Source of the DNA: JAVVEH01 sp032251435
Lineage (GTDB): Bacteria > Verrucomicrobiota > Lentisphaeria > Oligosphaerales > MVZH01
Direction: 5' to 3'
Assembly (NCBI GenBank): GCA_032251435.1
Contig: JAVVEH010000007.1
Span: 62,001 to 126,000 of the forward strand
Length of the DNA: 64,000 nt
Made by a program: the position numbers and the translations under genes. The notes below the pieces were generated by a model. That model saw only the letters and a list, made by a program, of their open reading frames with translations, did no database searches and was not told where the DNA came from. The stretch's first letter is position 1, and each line of letters opens with the position of its first letter. Positions 35,544 through 46,400 of this stretch are shown piece by piece.

Positions 35544-37568
35544 ATGCGTGTCAATCATCAATTCAGAGCCTGTGAACGGCTCATAAAAGCCTTTTTTGTC
35601 CAGGGGCTTTTGACGGTTTTCCTCCTGCCGGGGTTGGTCCGGCAAGGGCTTGCCGCCGGTTCTGAACCGGCCACCGATGACAAACCGCCTCACGAATTCT
35701 TCGCGGCTGTCACCTCACTCAAAGACTGTGTCACCGGGAAAACCGAGCTCGACAGCGACCAGATCAACGCGCTGAGTAAGACCCTCAGACGCGGCAAGAC
35801 CTGGCTGAGCCGGAACAGGGACGCGATCTCCGCCTGTTTTGATTTCGTCCAGACGTATGAGGACGTTAAAGGGCCGCTGTGGATCGCTTACAAAGACCTG
35901 AACAGCAAAACCCGGAAACCGGTAGACGCGATCCACTGGGCCGCCTTTTGGGTGATGCAGGATATCGTGGATGAGGCATACAACGCCGACAATCTAGGCC
36001 GTCATGGCGACTTACTGGATGGGTTTCGTTTCGCCAGCGCTGATTATTTTCCCGGAAAAGCGGCCCCGCCGGAAGATCCTGACGCGGTTTACACCGTGAA
36101 AATCAATGGTAGCTATCCGGACACGTGGGGGCCGCCAATTCTTGGTGAAGATCTTCCCGCCCGCAAGCCGACCGGGGCGTATCTGGCACCGGGAACCATC
36201 GCGGCCGTCACCGTGCCGGACTCCCTCGTCAACAAGGGCTATCAGGTTCGCATCGGCGCCCACTCCTGGGATCTCAAGCGGAAACCGCGGGTGACGCGGC
36301 TGTTCCGGGTCTCAACAGTCTATGACATCACCGCCACCACCACCCAGGTGGCCAGTCCGCTGGGCGGGGGTATTTACATCGAAGTCCCGCGGCTGGCCGA
36401 TGCCGGGATCGTCGATGTGTCAATCCGGAACGCGGCCCGGTCTCCCTACTTTTCCTGGAAAAGCTTTCATAAAACCTCTAATGAGGAATGGGTGAAGACA
36501 GAGCGCGGGCGGCAAGCGCCCTGGGCTGACTTTCAGAGCGACAAGTTTATGATGCAGGTGCCGACCAGTTGGATTTACAAGCTGGAAGATCCGGTCTCCT
36601 TGATGACAGACTGGGACGCGGCCATCGATGTGATGAATGACTTGATGGGGCGCCCGCGCCTGCACGGCAAAGAAACCCTGTACACCCAGGTGGACACCCA
36701 GCTCCGCGGGCGGGCTTTCCATCCGGGTTATCCGTCTTGCAACACCGGTTATGACCCGACCCAGGACTATGGAGGCACCCATTCCCGCCATCTGGTTTCC
36801 GGGCCCAGAAACGCCCACAGTTATGAATTTCATGAAATGGGGCACGGCTTTCTGTTCACCAAATACACCGGCGACCAGGAATCCGCGGTCAATCTCCCGC
36901 ATGTGGCGGTGTTCAACCGGGCCTTTGGTGTCGATCTGGAAGAGTCTTTCCGGTCGTCAAGGGGCCAAAAAAACACCTTTATGACGCTGGACACCACGGC
37001 GGTCACTTGGATGATGAGTGATCATTTCGTCAATCAGGAGGGTATGGCCAACTACGAGCGCGCGTACCAGCTCAAAGGGCATGCCAAATATGTCGATATT
37101 GTCCGCCTGTTCGACTGGCGGGTGCTGGATAACTTCTGGCGGTCGATCAACCAGGATGCTGAAGATGGCGCTCCCTGGCCGAGAAATGTCACCGACACCG
37201 ACACCTACACCTTGCGGTTGTCGAAGATGGCCGGAGCGGATCTGCGGCCGCTGATCCACTTCTGGGGGATCCTCACCCAGGATGACACCGCCTCCGACGC
37301 GGCCATAAAAGCGGCGGGGCTGGCGCCATCGGCCAAAATTTATGATCGGCTTGTGACATACAAATCTCTGATTCCCAAAGACAACGCCGCCTTCCGTGAA
37401 TTCGCCTTTAGCTGGTGGGAAAAACAGCCCACTGACAAAGGATTCACGACCGAACGCAACCATGCCGCCCGGTGGGACGGCTATGACGAAGCTCAAGCCG
37501 AGCGCGCCCGTCAGGTGGTTCAAGGAATTATTGACCGGTATTTCCCCGAGGGGCGACCGGAGGCATAG
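35544..37568 (+). CDS. secreted M60-like (enhancin-type) metallopeptidase
   Basis: 674 residues with a signal peptide (AFFVQGLLTVFLLPGLVRQGLAAGS). The middle has the M60 N-terminal subdomain (TGAYLAPGTIAAVTVPDSL, GYQVRIGAHS), and the zinc motif is HEMGH (H430, E431, H434). M60-like peptidases cleave O-glycosylated proteins such as mucins in known cases; the substrate here is unknown. The C-terminal part continues as the family's helical region. GGAGTCATAAAAC precedes the ATG. It stands alone, ahead of the HPr-domain gene. Confidence 0.88.
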   Translation: MRVNHQFRACERLIKAFFVQGLLTVFLLPGLVRQGLAAGSEPATDDKPPHEFFAAVTSLKDCVTGKTELDSDQINALSKTLRRGKTWLSRNRDAISACFDFVQTYEDVKGPLWIAYKDLNSKTRKPVDAIHWAAFWVMQDIVDEAYNADNLGRHGDLLDGFRFASADYFPGKAAPPEDPDAVYTVKINGSYPDTWGPPILGEDLPARKPTGAYLAPGTIAAVTVPDSLVNKGYQVRIGAHSWDLKRKPRVTRLFRVSTVYDITATTTQVASPLGGGIYIEVPRLADAGIVDVSIRNAARSPYFSWKSFHKTSNEEWVKTERGRQAPWADFQSDKFMMQVPTSWIYKLEDPVSLMTDWDAAIDVMNDLMGRPRLHGKETLYTQVDTQLRGRAFHPGYPSCNTGYDPTQDYGGTHSRHLVSGPRNAHSYEFHEMGHGFLFTKYTGDQESAVNLPHVAVFNRAFGVDLEESFRSSRGQKNTFMTLDTTAVTWMMSDHFVNQEGMANYERAYQLKGHAKYVDIVRLFDWRVLDNFWRSINQDAEDGAPWPRNVTDTDTYTLRLSKMAGADLRPLIHFWGILTQDDTASDAAIKAAGLAPSAKIYDRLVTYKSLIPKDNAAFREFAFSWWEKQPTDKGFTTERNHAARWDGYDEAQAERARQVVQGIIDRYFPEGRPEA

Positions 37569-37641
37569 CGCCCCGGCGGCAGTTTGAAGCGGCCGGCCGA
37601 CAGGCGCCCCTTTTCGGTGCCCCGTCTGGACGCGGGAAACG

Positions 37642-37665
37642 CCCGTCTTTCACATCAAAGACGGG
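37642..37665 (+). other. 9-bp hairpin between M60 and HPr-domain genes
   Basis: CCCGTCTTT (37642-37650) and AAAGACGGG (37657-37665) form a perfect stem with a 6-nt loop, 77 nt after the M60 stop and 50 nt before the next start. No T-run follows; it may be a weak terminator or a leader structure. Confidence 0.4.
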
Positions 37666-37714
37666 GAGAAAGGCATTGAATTCATCCGAGGTGAAGCTAC
37701 ACTAAGGGGATGAT

Positions 37715-39328
37715 ATGTTTTACAGCCCGGACAGTCAGGATGTTTTCATTGTGATGGAAGCCCCCTCCACAACTCTGCTCGCTCCCCGGACAGAGGACTT
37801 TATTCCTTTTGACGAAGAACGATTCCGCCGGTTTATCGTGCGTCCCGTCAGCCGCTTGATGCTGTTTTCCAAGCGGGTGGCGGATGGCGCGTTAGACATC
37901 CGGGATTATAACTGGCCCTTGCTGGCGTCGTTAAGCATGGAAGCTGAGAAGGTTGAGGAATACCTTGACATCTTCGGGGCCGGGGGGAATGCCAAGTGGT
38001 ACTTAATCCGGGAACTGACCGCTTGCGTGAAGAATTTCGCCGATATCGCCTACCGTTTCCACCAGGTTCGCAACTGTTTTTCCCGCTTCGAATCATTGCA
38101 GGCGGACACGCAACTGGCGGTGACCATTGACCAGGGGTTGGAAACGCTGTGTGAGTTCATCCACCGGTCCATGACGGCGTTCCACATCCAAACAACCCGT
38201 ATCGGCCTGACCCCTTTGCCGGAAATCGCCCGGAATTTTGAGGTGTTTAACGAGGAGATGCCACATGGTGTGTTACCCCATGATCACCGGTCAAGCGGCA
38301 GCACCGGCGCCCAAACCCGGGCTGGCGCCCTGGCGACCCAATTTTTAAATTTGGCCGTTGACAGCGGCATTCTGGCCCAGGTAAAGCGTTCGGATGAGCT
38401 CTCGTTCACATCCCTTTTTCCCACTCAAATCAATGAGGAAAGCCTGCGCCAGATGGAATTTAATTTCCATAACTTGCAGAGCTTGTATGACACCTATATT
38501 TCATCCACCAATGAAGAAAATGTGGATGACGAGCTTAAAGAGCTGCGGGCCCATATCAGTGTGATTTTACGCTTGCTGGAAGCGGCCACACTGCTTGGGC
38601 ATTTTTATGAACGGCATCTGTCACTGTGGGAAGAGGAACAGGCGATTGACCCCGTGGCGGACTTCCCCGTGGTCCTCTCGTTGCTGAGATCCACACTGGT
38701 GTCCACCCATTCGCATGTGGACGCGTCAAGAAAAATTTGCCACGGCATTTTGCGGAAATACACCAAGCGCGTGGAGGTTCAGGTGCCGATTCCCAAGTAC
38801 CGGGGATTCCATGTGCGGCCGTCCGCCTTGGTGATGAAAATTGTGACCCATTACGGCACGGATGTGACCATGTCGCTGGGCAATGCCGAATATAACGCCG
38901 CGTCCGCTTTGGAAATGATGCGGGCCAACGAATGGGTGAACGCCCTGAAACGGCGTGAAGTCGCTGAAATTGTCGCCAAACAGTCACTGGAAAAACCCGC
39001 CTTGAGCGATTGGGATTTACAGCGTAAGGTCAGCCGGGCCATTCATCAGCTGGCGGAAAATAATTCCATTGTCGTTTATGACCGGCCGCTACGGATTGAG
39101 GGAGTGACATTTTCTCCAGACACCCCCGTGGGTGTCAGTGTTCAGGAGGCGCTGAAACGCCTGTTGTTCACGGGAAAAATTGATGTTGAAATCGATATTA
39201 TCGCGACCTTTTCCGGTGATGAGAGACCCTTGCGCGACATCCAAATTCTCGCCGAGAACCAGTACTGCGAAGACAGCTTCGGCAACAACATCCCCCTGCC
39301 TCCCGAGCTTCCCTACCTGCGCCGCTGA
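37715..39328 (+). CDS. large protein with an HPr-like phosphocarrier domain
   Basis: 537 residues. Residues ~1-345 are alpha-helical and not recognised. Residues ~358-445 match the HPr fold: IPKYRGFHVRPSALVMKIV, with the phosphorylatable histidine at His366 in the HxRPS context, followed by MSLGNAEYNAASALEMM (the regulatory-helix region). A ~90-residue C-terminal domain follows. HPr normally is an ~85-residue free protein; here it is embedded in a long chain. No Ser46-type HPr-kinase site is clear. ATG 37715 has AAGGGG upstream. Its stop overlaps the rlmA start (TGATG), so the two are co-translated. Confidence 0.8.
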   Translation: MFYSPDSQDVFIVMEAPSTTLLAPRTEDFIPFDEERFRRFIVRPVSRLMLFSKRVADGALDIRDYNWPLLASLSMEAEKVEEYLDIFGAGGNAKWYLIRELTACVKNFADIAYRFHQVRNCFSRFESLQADTQLAVTIDQGLETLCEFIHRSMTAFHIQTTRIGLTPLPEIARNFEVFNEEMPHGVLPHDHRSSGSTGAQTRAGALATQFLNLAVDSGILAQVKRSDELSFTSLFPTQINEESLRQMEFNFHNLQSLYDTYISSTNEENVDDELKELRAHISVILRLLEAATLLGHFYERHLSLWEEEQAIDPVADFPVVLSLLRSTLVSTHSHVDASRKICHGILRKYTKRVEVQVPIPKYRGFHVRPSALVMKIVTHYGTDVTMSLGNAEYNAASALEMMRANEWVNALKRREVAEIVAKQSLEKPALSDWDLQRKVSRAIHQLAENNSIVVYDRPLRIEGVTFSPDTPVGVSVQEALKRLLFTGKIDVEIDIIATFSGDERPLRDIQILAENQYCEDSFGNNIPLPPELPYLRR

Positions 39329-40167
39329 TGACCGTTTCCCCTCTTCGCTGTCCCGTCTGCCATCAGCCCCTTGAGCGGGGTGGTGGCCCGTACCAGTGCG
39401 CCGATGGCCATTCCTTTGATTCGGCCAAGGAGGGCTATGTGAACCTTCTGCTTAGCCATCAGCGGAAATCCAGGCAGGCGGGAGACGACGGGGAGATGAT
39501 TCAGGCCCGCCGCCGGTTCTTTGACAGCGGGGTGTTTGAACCAGTGCTGCAAACCGTGGACACCTTGATTCCAGCCAGGGCCGGACGACTATGCGACGCG
39601 GGATGTGGTGAGGGGACGCTTCTCGGGCGGTTAAGTCAATGGCGGCCAGGTGATTATTATGGCCTGGATGTGTCCAAGCCCGCCGTTAAAACCGCCGCCA
39701 AACGCTACAAACAGTGCCAGTGGCTGGTGGCGAATATCATGCGGGACATCCCCTTAGCCGACCAAAGCATGGATGCGGTTTTAAGCGTCCTCGCCCCGCG
39801 GAATCCGCGGGAATTCGCCCGGATTCTGAAGCCCGGAGGAAGCCTGATTCTAGGTGTTCCGGGCCCCCGCCACTTGCTGGAGGTCCGGGAAAAACTCATG
39901 CCCAGATTGGATGATTTCGGCACCAAGGCGGATGAAGGGGTAAGCCAGTGCGGCGACTTCTTCCAGGAAAAAAGCCGGCGGGTGGTGGAATATTCCCGCC
40001 GGCTCGCGCAAACTGAGTTGTCCGACTTGGCGCGGATGACACCGCTGTTCTGGAACACCACGGCTCAAGCCCGCCAGGCGCTCTATGATTTGCCGGCATT
40101 AGACGTTCATATCAACTTTGTTTTCCTCGTTCTTGAAAAAACGGGAACACACGATGACCCGGCTTGA
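39328..40167 (+). CDS. rlmA: 23S rRNA (guanine-N1)-methyltransferase RlmA-like
   Basis: 279 residues. The N-terminal zinc finger has C8, C11, C24 and H28 (LRCPVCHQPLE, YQCADGHSFD). The seven-stranded methyltransferase domain carries motif I LCDAGCGEGTLLGRL for S-adenosylmethionine and LSVLAPRNPREF further on. RlmA methylates G745 or G748 of 23S rRNA. The start overlaps the HPr-domain gene's stop, an unusual partner. Which guanine is modified cannot be told from sequence alone. Confidence 0.88.
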   Translation: MTVSPLRCPVCHQPLERGGGPYQCADGHSFDSAKEGYVNLLLSHQRKSRQAGDDGEMIQARRRFFDSGVFEPVLQTVDTLIPARAGRLCDAGCGEGTLLGRLSQWRPGDYYGLDVSKPAVKTAAKRYKQCQWLVANIMRDIPLADQSMDAVLSVLAPRNPREFARILKPGGSLILGVPGPRHLLEVREKLMPRLDDFGTKADEGVSQCGDFFQEKSRRVVEYSRRLAQTELSDLARMTPLFWNTTAQARQALYDLPALDVHINFVFLVLEKTGTHDDPA

Positions 40168-40271
40168 GGCCTCTTTCCGCCCCGCCGGATGGCCGCTTTC
40201 CTGAGACAAGAAGTGACTTCAGCGCTTTTTGACTGGTCGATATGGCTGATTTCGGGACGAAATCGGTCCAT

Positions 40272-40299
40272 GGAGCGCATCCGTCCCGGATGCATCCGT
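40272..40299 (+). repeat. 28-bp dispersed repeat, palindromic core
   Basis: Begins GGAGCGCATCCGTCCCGG and ends ATGCATCCGT. An exact inverted copy lies at 61704-61731, 21 kb away. GCATCC and GGATGC arms inside it can form a hairpin. Confidence 0.8.
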
Positions 40300-40346
40300 A
40301 TTGCTCAATCAAACATGGTTGCATGCTCAATGACCTTGTCTCTTCC

Positions 40347-40394
40347 TGTTCGGATCGGGGATTCCGAACCCCGAGGGGTCGCTACGCCGAGGCA
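40347..40394 (+). repeat. 48-bp dispersed repeat, copy 1
   Basis: CGGATCGGGGATTCC, then CGAGGGGTCGCTACGCCGAGG. It matches 56507-56554 with about seven differences. Confidence 0.6.
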
Positions 40395-40476
40395 AGCCGC
40401 GGAATCCAGTGCCGCGGAGACTGCGGAATCCAGAAGACAAAGGCCGCCCCGCGCTGATCAAGTATTCATCCGTGGT

Positions 40477-43400
40477 TCACATCTTCGGCGGCGCGGCTTC
40501 GCGGACGACGGCGCCGAACTCGTCACTGAGAATGAGGATCGAAAAGCGTTCGACATCGTCGATCTCGTTGGTGCTCAGGGAAGCATAGTCGAAGCGCCCG
40601 CGCAGATCGGTGTAGCCGTCCTTGAAGAATTGGATCTGACCGTTCTTCATGCGGGCGTAGACCTTGACATAGACACCGGGCAGCGGCTTGCCGGCGCCCT
40701 GGCGGGCGACCGCGAGCTGTCCGTGGGTCGGGATCATGCGCACCAGTAGCGAGTTGGGATAGTAAGCCTGACGGCGGACGACACCACCGCCGACGACCTC
40801 GATCATCACATTGCGGTCGGCGAACTCTTCGGGCACGTCAAAATCAGTCTGGTCTTTACCGGCCTTGAGTTTCATCTCGACGGTCCGCCGCGGGCGGATG
40901 ATCGAAAAGCCGCCGGAGATGTCCTGGACGAACGGATTGCGGCTGAACAGCAGTTCCACATCCATCGGATAGTAGTTGACACGGACGGTGTCGAGATTCC
41001 GGTGATCAAGCAGGAAGCGGTCGCCATCACGGCTCAGCTCCAGCGATGGCGCGGAGTCCGCAATCTTCGTCTGAACCTGGTCGCGGTCTTCGCTGTCCAC
41101 CACGCGGCTGTCGGCGCCGGCGATCTCGTCGGCCTGGGCGGTCACGGCGGCGAACATATCGCGCCAGCGCTTCACCGGATAGTCGGCATAGCGCTTGGCG
41201 ATGGCCGCGCCTTCGCGCGGAGCCGCGCGGTAGAAGCTCAGGTAGGCGGCCAGGTAGTCGTAGGGCATGCGGGTTTCCAGCTCGTCGGGCTTCACCTTGG
41301 CGAACTGTTCCAGAGCCTCGCCGACCCGGTCCTGGAGGAGCAGGTAGACGATCACCGCCATACGGTCGGCGCTGGTCAGCGCGGCGCGGTAGGTGAGCGT
41401 CTTCATGAACGCCTCGTACTGGCCGTGGAACTGCTCGTTGAGAATCTTGCGGCGTTCGCCGAGCTGGCAGGCGCGGGCGTTGACCAACGGCCAGTATTCC
41501 TTGTGCTGGTAGTGGTGACGGGGCACTGGCTCAACGGTCAGCAGCGGCGAAGCGAAGATCCTCCCGCACTGGTCGGCGAACGGGGTGTGCGGCAGGTACT
41601 GCCGGATGGTTTCGGGCTGATTGTGATAGACCGCGTAGGACCACAGCGTGTCATGGTAGGTCAGGCGTTTCGCCAGCAGGTCGAGGATGGTGTCGAACGC
41701 GCCCTTGTCCTTCATGCGGAAGGCGACCAGGCCGAGATCGAGCCGGCCCAAGTTGTGGGTGTTGAGGAAGGCGACAACTTCTTCGAGGCTGCCGTTCTGC
41801 GAAATGTACTCCCACGATTCAGTGTCGATGATCGTCGGTTTATCGACCACATTGAAGACGAACGGCTCGGCGGAACCGACCAGGGTTTCGTTCTGCGCCA
41901 CATGCACGGGATAGTGGCGGAACTGTCCGGCGGCGGGAAAATAGAAGTAGTATTCCATGGCTTGCGTCGAGTAGGGTTCGAGCTGGCGGTTGTGCCCCCT
42001 GGTGAAGTCCGAGCCGTTGACGGGAATGGCGCCCAGCGGCACCTGCTGGAGGATATTGACCTTGCGGCGGCTGCTGGTCGGATTGGTCAACACGAGCTGG
42101 CAGCCGTACACCTTGCCCTTGACGAACTCCTCGCGGATAAAGCGGTCGATCTTCTCGTTGTTCTCATAGCGGTAGCGGTTGGCCGGATCGAAAAAATTCT
42201 GGCTGACCAGGAACGGCAGGGCGTTGTCGTCAATGACGGCCGGCATGATTTCGCGGTGGAAGGCGATGGCGCCGCCCGCCGGGGTGATTTTCAGGCCGCG
42301 CTCTTCGGCCTTCATATCATGCTCGTCCGCCTTGAACGGCAGATCGAGCACCGCCAAGGCCAGCATCATCTCGGCGAAACTCTCGCCGGCCTCGGCCAGA
42401 TTGCCGGACAGGAACGGCTTGCCGGGTTCGCGGGCCGCGTAGTCGCGCCAGAAGGCGTTGACCGTCACCAGGTCGGCCAGTTGCCGCTCGATGGGAATAT
42501 GGTAATAATTGTTCTCCACCCACTCCTTGGTCTGCTCCAGTTTGCGGAAGAGCTGGACAACCCGCTGGCGGGCGGCGATGTCGCGCTTGCGCTCCGCCTG
42601 CCGACGCCCGTCCATGAGGCTCTTTTCGAGCGCGACTTCCCTGGGCGGTGTCTCCGACAGCGCCATGGTCTCCATCGCCGGTGCTGGCGCCGGCATGGCC
42701 CTCTCCGTCATGGCTCTTTTGGGACGCCCTGCCCCCCCAAAATCTTCCGGTTCCTCTATCACCACCTCGTCCGCGGCCGCCGCGAACATGTCGCCGAGGG
42801 CGCTGCCTTCAAGGGCGTTGCCGAGAACGGCGGTGTCGAAGAGACGGTTGAAGCGTTCGATGTCCGGCGGGATGCGGTCGTAGACTTCCTTGATCAGGCG
42901 GGCGGTGGCGTCGCGCCGCGCGACGATCCGCTCAGCCAGCAGAATCTTCTCGACGGCGTTTAGGCGGTGGTACGCCCAAGGCTCCAGGAAGCCGGACAGA
43001 TCCCGGTCGAGCAGATAGAGATCCATGAACGTCTTGTCCTTCTTGTCGGCGATAAAGGGCGCGATCACCTGTTTGAAGAAGTCCGGATCCTTGCGCAAAA
43101 GGAAGACATTCAGTTCATGGCAGGCGTACTCGGAGTACTTCTCCAGCTTCGCGTCGGCACTCAGCACCGGCCACTGAAGGATGAACGCGAATTCCGCGAG
43201 GGTGGTGTCGTTGGACAGGGTGGCGTAGAGATTGAACACCTTGCCCAGCGAGTCGTACAGCTCCATCTTGCTGGTGGTCATGTCAGCGATAGTGAAGACA
43301 GTGCCTTTCAGCAGCGTAGTCGTCTTCTTGCGTTCGGCCAGATGCTGGTCCGCGGGCAGGGCCCGCGGCAGGCGCAGATCCTGGTAGGTTTCGGCCATTT

Positions 43401-46400
43401 CGGGGAGGAGCAACGTGCGGTAGGCCATGTCGCGGCCATCGACCAGGACGATTTCGACGAAGGCGCCCGCCCCCAGGTCGGCCAGGGGAACGGCAAGACG
43501 GCCATCCTTGCCGGCTCGCAAATTGGCCAGAACCACCGGCGGCGACGGCAGGAAGTTGTAGCTGGTGAAAGCGACCGACCCGGGACCGCCCGCGTCGTCC
43601 CGCCGCGCCGCCCGCCCGCCATATTTTCCGGCCATTATTGTCGAGTGTAGATCTTCGTTTCCCAACCACCCCTCCCCGCCTTTGGCGCGGTCGATGCCGG
43701 TCCGCGTGTCCCGCAGCGCCCAGGGCGCCAGCAGCAGGCTCGGCCGCTTGAGCATGTTGCCGGGGAATGTCTCGGCGTACTTGCGTTCGAGCACGTAGCG
43801 ATATTCGTCGCCGATAGTGCGGCCGGAGAGATAGTGGGAGACGACCGGCGGCAGATTCTGCCCCCAGACGGGCGGATTGACGACCGGATTGGCGACATGC
43901 AGCGGGCTCCGCGGCGCGAACCGCGAGCAGACAATGTGCACGCGGGCGGCCGGACCGGCGCCGATCAGCGTCAACGACAGCGCGTCCTTGTCCGCCGACA
44001 CCGCGCCGATCTGAGCCGGGACCGGATTGGTCAATTCCAGCAGGCGGGCCTTGCCGACCAGGACCCCGTCGTCGGTTTCCCGCTCCAGGACTTCGGCGAC
44101 GCGGATGGCGACGCGGTCGCCGCTGTCTTTGAGAAGCAACGTGTAGTCGCCGGCGGAAAGATCACGGGCAATGAGGTAACCGCCTTCCAAGGCGACATGG
44201 GCTGACCAGTCTTTCACATTCTGCCCGCCGCGGGTTTCCAGCAGCGAGAAGGGGGCAAAGACATCCGCCTCAGGCGCGGCCATGAACGGAATCATCACCG
44301 GGCTGCCGACATTGACTTGGATGACGGAAGGCTGGGAATGGGTGTCGCCATGCAACGGCCAAGACTGGATCAGTCCGTCGTCGGTCGAGGCCGTCACTTG
44401 GGTGATTTCCGGCAGATAGCCCAGGCTGACACGGCCGGCCGCGTCGGTCTTGAGCACGATGGTTTCCTCGTCCGTGATCATCCGATGTTTCACGCTGACA
44501 TGGACGGCGCGGTCGGCGAGCGGTTCGCCGTTGCGTCCCAGAAAATCCACGCGGTACCCTTCGGCGGCGCGGCGCAGAAACAGGTCCGACACCTTGTCCG
44601 AGGCCTCAATGCCGTTGAGCGATGTGCTGTACGATGCGGACAGGTCGATTTTATTTCCCTGGCTTAGATTCTCCACCTTGGCCGTAAAGGTCAGATCCAA
44701 TTTCGCCAGTTTCTCCGGCACCTTGATTTCGTGGATCCATTCCTCCCGGTCGCTCAGCTTGAGATCGCCCACTTCGGTGGACGCGCCGATGCCGTCGCGG
44801 TCAGTCGAACGGATTGACACCTTCGGATTCAGCAGGAGTCCGCGGTCGATTTCGATGCCGTTGAGGGTCAGCACCGGACGCAGGATGACGCGGGCGGTTT
44901 CGCCGGCGATCAGCGATTCACGGGGGACGTTGAAGCCGACCTGCAAGGCGTAGGTTTCGGCTTGATGCTCAAATTCGCGGAGCACCGCGAAGTCCGCGTG
45001 CTGGATGACGATGTTTTGACGGGCCGGGCTGTTGCTGTAGGGGACGACGATCTCGCCCGCCTCGTCGGCAGGATATTCCTTGCCGGCCATCCATATGGAG
45101 GCTTTCGACAGGAAGGTTCCGGCTTCGTCGTAGATCCGGAACACATGGCCGGCCGCGCCGAGGCGCTGGTGGAAATTCATGGCGCCGCGGCGGATCAGCG
45201 CCCGGCTGCTGCGTCCGTTGCCGATCAACTCGACGACAAAGACCCCATCCCCTTTGATTTCCGGGAAGGCCAGCGTTTCGACATGTCGGCGCAGTGGCTC
45301 GTCCGGGTACTCGACCGTGCGCTCGACATTCGGCACCAGGCCATCGAGGTCGACCGCCGTGGTGATCTCCGCCATCTGGTCGCGGTAGACATTGACCGTG
45401 TTCAGCTCGTAGACATTGACAATCAATTTCTTGATGTTCTTGATGGCGACCTGGAGATTAATTTCTTCGCCGCGGCCCACGAAGCGGTCGTTCGCCGGCA
45501 GGAAGGCCAGGTCGATGCGGTCCTTCAGCCGCCGGTATTTGTCGGCCGGCAGCAGATTGTACCAGGCCTGCATGTCGCCAACCCCGTTGACGATCTTGGT
45601 CTCGGCGAACAGCTCCTTCAGATACTGCTCGTCGATGTATTCGACGAAGGCGTCGTAGTTCGGGGCGTCGAGCAGAAACCGCGCCAGATAGTCGCGCGCC
45701 AGCTCCTCGTCGGTGCCGACCGGCGGCAGCAGGGTCTGGGTTTGGTAACTGGCCCCCAGATTCACCTGGACGCGCTGGAATTCCTCGCGGCCAAGATATT
45801 TGCGGTTGACATAGAAGATATTCCGCGGCAGCTTGAGGTAGTCCATGAAGCGTTCGCGGTTGTATTCACCGTCCTCGCGGTCGAATTCGAGCTGCCGGTA
45901 GAGCACACAGGCCTTGAGCGAGTTGTGGGCGGGGGCCAGGCGGCCGACGAAGGCCCACAGGCGTTCCAGATGCTCACCGCGGGCGGCGCGGGATTCCGGG
46001 TCGGCATCCTCCGACGGGCGGATTTTGGCCAAATAGGTGTCGATGAACCGGCTGTTGTTCAGCAGTTCGGGCATCAGCGCCAGACAGGTGTCGAGCTGCG
46101 CCAGGGTCATCATGCCATGAACGGGATGACAGCCGAAGCCGCCGCTGTGGCGGTACCTGAGATCCTCGACCACCAGTTCCGGCAGCTTCGGATAGTCGGG
46201 CCGCCGCAGCAACCCGAGCAGGCGGCGGCGGTTGTCAGGATTGAGCGAACCGCGGATGATCCGTTCGTAGCCCAGCGGCTCGATATAACGCAGGCCGTCG
46301 TGACGGCTCATGCGGCTGTCGCGCAGGGTTTCCCAGGAGACGCGTTTCGGATCCAGCACGGTCGGATAATCGGGCACCTTGTCCGGCTCGATCTTCGCAT

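Larger units (their letters stand above)
40168..40476. other. gene-free interval with two dispersed repeats
   Basis: No gene is supported. It contains a 28-bp block (40272-40299) found exactly inverted at 61704-61731. A second block at 40347-40394 is shared with 56507-56554. The giant gene's stop on the other strand is at the right end. Confidence 0.5.
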
